This document shows positions 61,653 through 64,000 of a DNA stretch of 64,000 nucleotides, one piece after another. The first letter of the stretch is position 1. Each line of letters begins with the position of its first letter. Under the pieces are notes generated by a model. It made no database searches. It was not told where the DNA came from and worked only from the letters and a program-made list of their open reading frames with translations. A program made the translations under genes and the position numbers. The DNA is from Algoriphagus yeomjeoni (GTDB lineage Bacteria > Bacteroidota > Bacteroidia > Cytophagales > Cyclobacteriaceae), in assembly GCF_003259505.1 (NCBI RefSeq), contig NZ_QLLK01000005.1:248001-312000 (forward strand), given 5' to 3'.

Positions 61653-61686
61653 AAAAGGCTTACTGGATTTCCGGTAAGCCTTTTTT
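61653..61686 (+). terminator. trp attenuator terminator
   Basis: AAAAGGCTTACTGG (61653-61666), loop ATTT, CCGGTAAGCCTTTT (61671-61684) with one T-G pair, then more T: a 14-bp stem that ends 22 nt before the trpE ATG, inside the operon leader. Confidence 0.9.
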
Positions 61687-61707
61687 CATGATTAAAACAA
61701 CCACAAA

Positions 61708-63120
61708 ATGACTCATATAAAATTACCTGTTTTAACTACTTACAGAAAGCGATTGGCGGATACGATCACTCCGGTAAGTATTTATCTTCAGATTCGGGAT
61801 CGTTTTGCGAATCCTATTCTGCTGGAGAGTTCTGATTATCATGGGCAGGAAAATAGTTATTCCTACATCTGTTTTAACCCATTGGCTACTTTCAGTTTCA
61901 ATGCCGGAGAAGTTAAGGAGACCTTGCCTCTTGGGCATTCTGTATCTTATAAAGTGAGTTCGGATCAAAAGCTGATGGAAAGTTTGAGGGCTTTCGGGAA
62001 TAAGTTTGATACAGCTCAGGATAAATTTAAATTCAGCTCCAATGGGCTTTTCGGATACATCCAATACGATTCAGTAGCATATTTCGAAGACATCAATCTC
62101 CAGAATACAAAGCCGTCTGACGTGCCCATGATGCAATATTCGGTCTATCAGAATATCATCGTTGTGGATCATTATAAAAATGAGCTGCACTTATTGGAAC
62201 ACCGTGTGGCAGGAGCTGAGAATCCGGAATTAATGGATGAGATCGAGCGCTTACTTTCTAATAAAAACATCCCAAGCTACTCTTTTAAGAGGGTAGGAGA
62301 AGAAAGCTCTAACTACACGGACGAAGAGTTCTTAAAGATTCTGAATCAAGGTAGGGAGCATTGCTTCAAGGGCGATGTGTTCCAGATTGTACTTTCAAGA
62401 AGGTTCTCTACAGGCTTCAAGGGTGACGAGTTCAACGTGTATCGCGCCCTTAGGTCTGTTAATCCATCCCCTTATCTATTCTACTTTGACTATGGTTCCT
62501 TCAAGGTTTTTGGAAGTTCTCCAGAAGCTCAGATTGTAGTAAAAGATAAACGAGCAACAATCTTTCCTATAGCAGGTACTTTCCGCCGAACCGGGAATGA
62601 TCAGGATGATGCGGTTTTAGCACGTAAACTTTATGATGATCCTAAGGAAAATTCGGAGCATGTCATGCTGGTAGATTTGGCGAGAAATGACCTGAGTAGA
62701 TCATCTGAAAAAGTCAGTGTAGATGTATTCAAAGAGATTCAATACTATTCCCATGTCATTCACTTAGTATCCAAAGTGACTGGAGAATTACCAGATGGAA
62801 CAAATCCACTTCAGTTAGTAGCAGACACCTTTCCGGCCGGCACACTTTCCGGAGCTCCTAAATACAGAGCGATGGAGCTGATAGACGAGTTGGAGAATGT
62901 TTCTAGAACATTCTACGGCGGAGCAATCGGCTATTTGGGATTCAATGGAGACTTCAATCACGCGATTTTGATCCGATCATTTGTGTCTGAGAATAATCAA
63001 CTTCGGTTCCAAGCAGGTGCAGGTGTTGTGGCTAAATCAACCATACCATCCGAGCTGCAAGAAGTCGCAAATAAACTGGAAGCGCTACGAGTGGCATTGC
63101 GGGCGGCGGAAGGAATTTAA
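61708..63120 (+). CDS. trpE: Anthranilate synthase component I
   Basis: A 470-aa chorismate-utilising enzyme making anthranilate in tryptophan synthesis. N-terminal part (~1-190) as in TrpE (LPVLTTYRKRLADTITPVSIYLQIRD opens the Trp-binding barrel with the LLES-type string ILLESSDY near residue 40). C-terminal chorismate domain: GDVFQIVLSRRF, FYFDYGSFKVFGSSPEAQI, FPIAGTFRRTG, NSEHVMLVDLARND, FPAGTLSGAPKYRAMELI, YGGAIGYLGF and QAGAGVV, all complete. The LLES segment and the leader peptide suggest feedback and attenuation control. trpG follows after an inserted small gene. Confidence 0.96.
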   Translation: MTHIKLPVLTTYRKRLADTITPVSIYLQIRDRFANPILLESSDYHGQENSYSYICFNPLATFSFNAGEVKETLPLGHSVSYKVSSDQKLMESLRAFGNKFDTAQDKFKFSSNGLFGYIQYDSVAYFEDINLQNTKPSDVPMMQYSVYQNIIVVDHYKNELHLLEHRVAGAENPELMDEIERLLSNKNIPSYSFKRVGEESSNYTDEEFLKILNQGREHCFKGDVFQIVLSRRFSTGFKGDEFNVYRALRSVNPSPYLFYFDYGSFKVFGSSPEAQIVVKDKRATIFPIAGTFRRTGNDQDDAVLARKLYDDPKENSEHVMLVDLARNDLSRSSEKVSVDVFKEIQYYSHVIHLVSKVTGELPDGTNPLQLVADTFPAGTLSGAPKYRAMELIDELENVSRTFYGGAIGYLGFNGDFNHAILIRSFVSENNQLRFQAGAGVVAKSTIPSELQEVANKLEALRVALRAAEGI

Positions 63121-63154
63121 TTGGAAAATTGCAAGATTTTAAAATTGGAAAATT
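63119..63154 (+). repeat. AT-rich repeat block upstream of the four-helix-bundle gene
   Basis: TTGGAAAATT occurs at 63121-63130 and again at 63145-63154, with GCAAGATTTTAAAA between. The same unit recurs in reverse orientation beyond the gene at 63552-63586, so the two blocks look like terminal inverted repeats. Confidence 0.6.
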
Positions 63155-63541
63155 ATGGCAAAATACGAGCGATTTGAAGATTTACCAGTTTGGCAGCACG
63201 CTATTAGAATAGGAGTGGGAATATATCAATTAGTGGAATCTGAAAAATTAGCCAAAGACTATCGTGCCAAAGATCAATTAATAGGATCTGCAATTTCGAT
63301 TTCAAATAATATAGCAGAGGGCTTTGAATATAATAGGAATCGTCAGTTTATCCGATACTTAGAAATATCCAAGGGGTCTGCTGGTGAGCTTCGAAGCCAG
63401 CTTTTCTTGCTTCTTTCAGTTGGCAAAATAGATAAAGGAGCTTACCAAGCATACTACTTAGACTTAGTTGAGCTATCCAGTGAATTAAAAGGTTTAATCA
63501 AATACCTAAATGAATTTGAAGATAAAAAAAAGAAAAGTTGA
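63155..63541 (+). CDS. Four-helix-bundle protein (23S rRNA intervening-sequence / Avd-like family)
   Basis: A 128-aa basic protein. FEDLPVWQHAIRIGVGIYQLVES is the family opening (F-x-x-L-x-V-W-x-x-A), then LIGSAISISNNIAEGFEYNRN with the core IxxNIAEGxxR string, FIRYLEISKGSAGELRSQLFL, and a final LIKYLNEFEDKKKKS. Relatives are encoded inside 23S rRNA intervening sequences and as the accessory protein (Avd) of diversity-generating retroelements. Here the gene sits in the trp operon, 34 nt after trpE, and is flanked by inverted AT-rich repeats. No reverse transcriptase or template repeat is nearby. Confidence 0.87.
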   Translation: MAKYERFEDLPVWQHAIRIGVGIYQLVESEKLAKDYRAKDQLIGSAISISNNIAEGFEYNRNRQFIRYLEISKGSAGELRSQLFLLLSVGKIDKGAYQAYYLDLVELSSELKGLIKYLNEFEDKKKKS

Positions 63542-63551
63542 TGACTCTGGT

Positions 63552-63590
63552 GAATCTTCCAATTTTTCAATCTTCCAATCTTTCAATTAA
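63552..63590 (-). repeat. AT-rich repeat block downstream of the four-helix-bundle gene
   Basis: On the minus strand: ATTGAAAGATTGGAAGATTG, then AAAAATTGGAAGATT, repeats of a (G)ATTG-R-AA-R unit matching the upstream block in inverse orientation. It ends just before the trpG ATG at 63596. Confidence 0.6.
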
Positions 63591-63595
63591 TTAAA

Positions 63596-64000
63596 ATGAA
63601 AATACTCGTCCTAGATAACTACGATTCCTTCACCTACAACCTGGTCTATATTGTCAGGCAACTTGGTTATGGAGCTCAGATGGACGTTTTCCGAAATGAT
63701 AAAATCTCTTTGGAAGACGTGGATAAATATGACAAAATCATTCTATCTCCTGGACCTGGAGTACCGGAAGATGCTGGGATTATGCCTAAGCTATTGAAGC
63801 AATATGCATCCAGCAAATCAATTCTTGGGGTTTGTCTTGGACATCAGGCGATTGGTGAAGCTTTTGGCGGTGATTTGATCAATCTCTCTGAGGTGCTTCA
63901 TGGTGTCGCTTCTAAGGTAAAAGTCTCTGATGATTTGCTTTTCAAGGGCGTTCCCGATACTTTTAGTATTGGTAGGTATCACTCTTGGGTCATTAATGAA
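63596..64000 (+). CDS. trpG: Anthranilate synthase component II (glutamine amidotransferase), 5' part
   Basis: At least 135 codons, running off the right edge. MKILVLDNYDSFTYNLVYIVRQLG, ILSPGPGVPEDAG and GVCLGHQAIGEAFGG (nucleophile Cys of the class I GATase) are all present; HGVASKV and FSIGRYHSWV follow the known order of TrpG/PabA. It supplies ammonia from glutamine to TrpE. The next trp gene is presumably beyond the window. It is separated from trpE by 475 nt holding the four-helix-bundle gene and its repeats. Confidence 0.95.
   Translation, partial: MKILVLDNYDSFTYNLVYIVRQLGYGAQMDVFRNDKISLEDVDKYDKIILSPGPGVPEDAGIMPKLLKQYASSKSILGVCLGHQAIGEAFGGDLINLSEVLHGVASKVKVSDDLLFKGVPDTFSIGRYHSWVINE

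Noticed and set aside
63119-63590. Diversity-generating retroelement suggested by the Avd-like protein
   Set aside because: No reverse transcriptase and no template/variable repeat pair in the neighbourhood.
1-64000. CRISPR arrays, restriction-modification, toxin-antitoxin or retron systems
   Set aside because: No regularly spaced repeats and no genes with the needed motifs were seen on either strand.

Overview
The window looks like a chromosomal segment of a Bacteroidota bacterium, most likely a Cytophagales/Cyclobacteriaceae member of the Algoriphagus type (inferred from gene content and protein style, not from a search). Evidence: low-to-moderate GC, starts without Shine-Dalgarno sequences, several promoters of the Bacteroidota form TTTG-N18..21-TAnnTTTG, a lipoprotein-type TamA (TamL) with TamB, an ExbB/small membrane protein/ExbD/ExbD set, a TonB receptor with a carboxypeptidase-like N-terminal domain, and DUF6249 next to an ECF sigma factor.

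Layout. 1-3.1 kb: end of an outer-membrane protein, cysE and cysM (cysteine synthesis), a PNPOx-fold protein. 3.2-10.3 kb (minus strand): an accessory block with a NagX-like acyltransferase, then VOC / ferritin-like / large protein genes 11 nt apart, then a methyltransferase-HExxH fusion, a membrane-anchored VOC protein and a DinB-fold protein. I read the ferritin-like and large proteins as the two halves of a VioB/RebD-type enzyme (indolocarbazole and violacein pathways) encoded by separate genes. 10.4-17.7 kb: tamL-tamB. 17.9-23.7 kb: a phosphoesterase, a membrane protein, and an iron-type TonB receptor plus PepSY protein behind a promoter overlapped by a perfect inverted-repeat operator. 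23.8-33.5 kb: Crp/Fnr regulator, OMP, ruvC, and a run mixing two GT2 glycosyltransferases, a SpoIIE phosphatase, a deacetylase, TatD and asparaginase. 33.6-34.8 kb: tRNA-Ser and about 1 kb without a gene. 34.8-49.9 kb: ExbB/ExbD operon, transporters, nnr, asnS, rpoN, an atypical tRNA-Arg, yidC, pyrG. 50-51.5 kb: two AT-rich orphan genes, one with a transposase-like HTH. 51.5-53.1 kb: ECF sigma unit and divergent DUF6249 gene. 53.2-60.8 kb: tRNA nucleotidyltransferase, TPR protein, two lipoprotein proteases (S8, S41), an FtsE-like ATPase, a transaldolase-like aldolase. 61-64 kb: SRP RNA and the start of the trp operon, with a three-Trp leader peptide, an attenuator-type terminator, trpE, an inserted four-helix-bundle gene and trpG (cut by the window edge).

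Most of the window is housekeeping. The items most worth following are the split VioB/RebD-like pair and its neighbours, the trp leader/attenuator, the four-helix-bundle cassette inside the trp operon, the methyltransferase-HExxH fusion, the iron operator sitting in a promoter, the paired divergent ECF-type promoters, and the tRNA-Arg with a swapped tertiary pair. All family statements come from motifs read by eye and memory of the families; no search was run.
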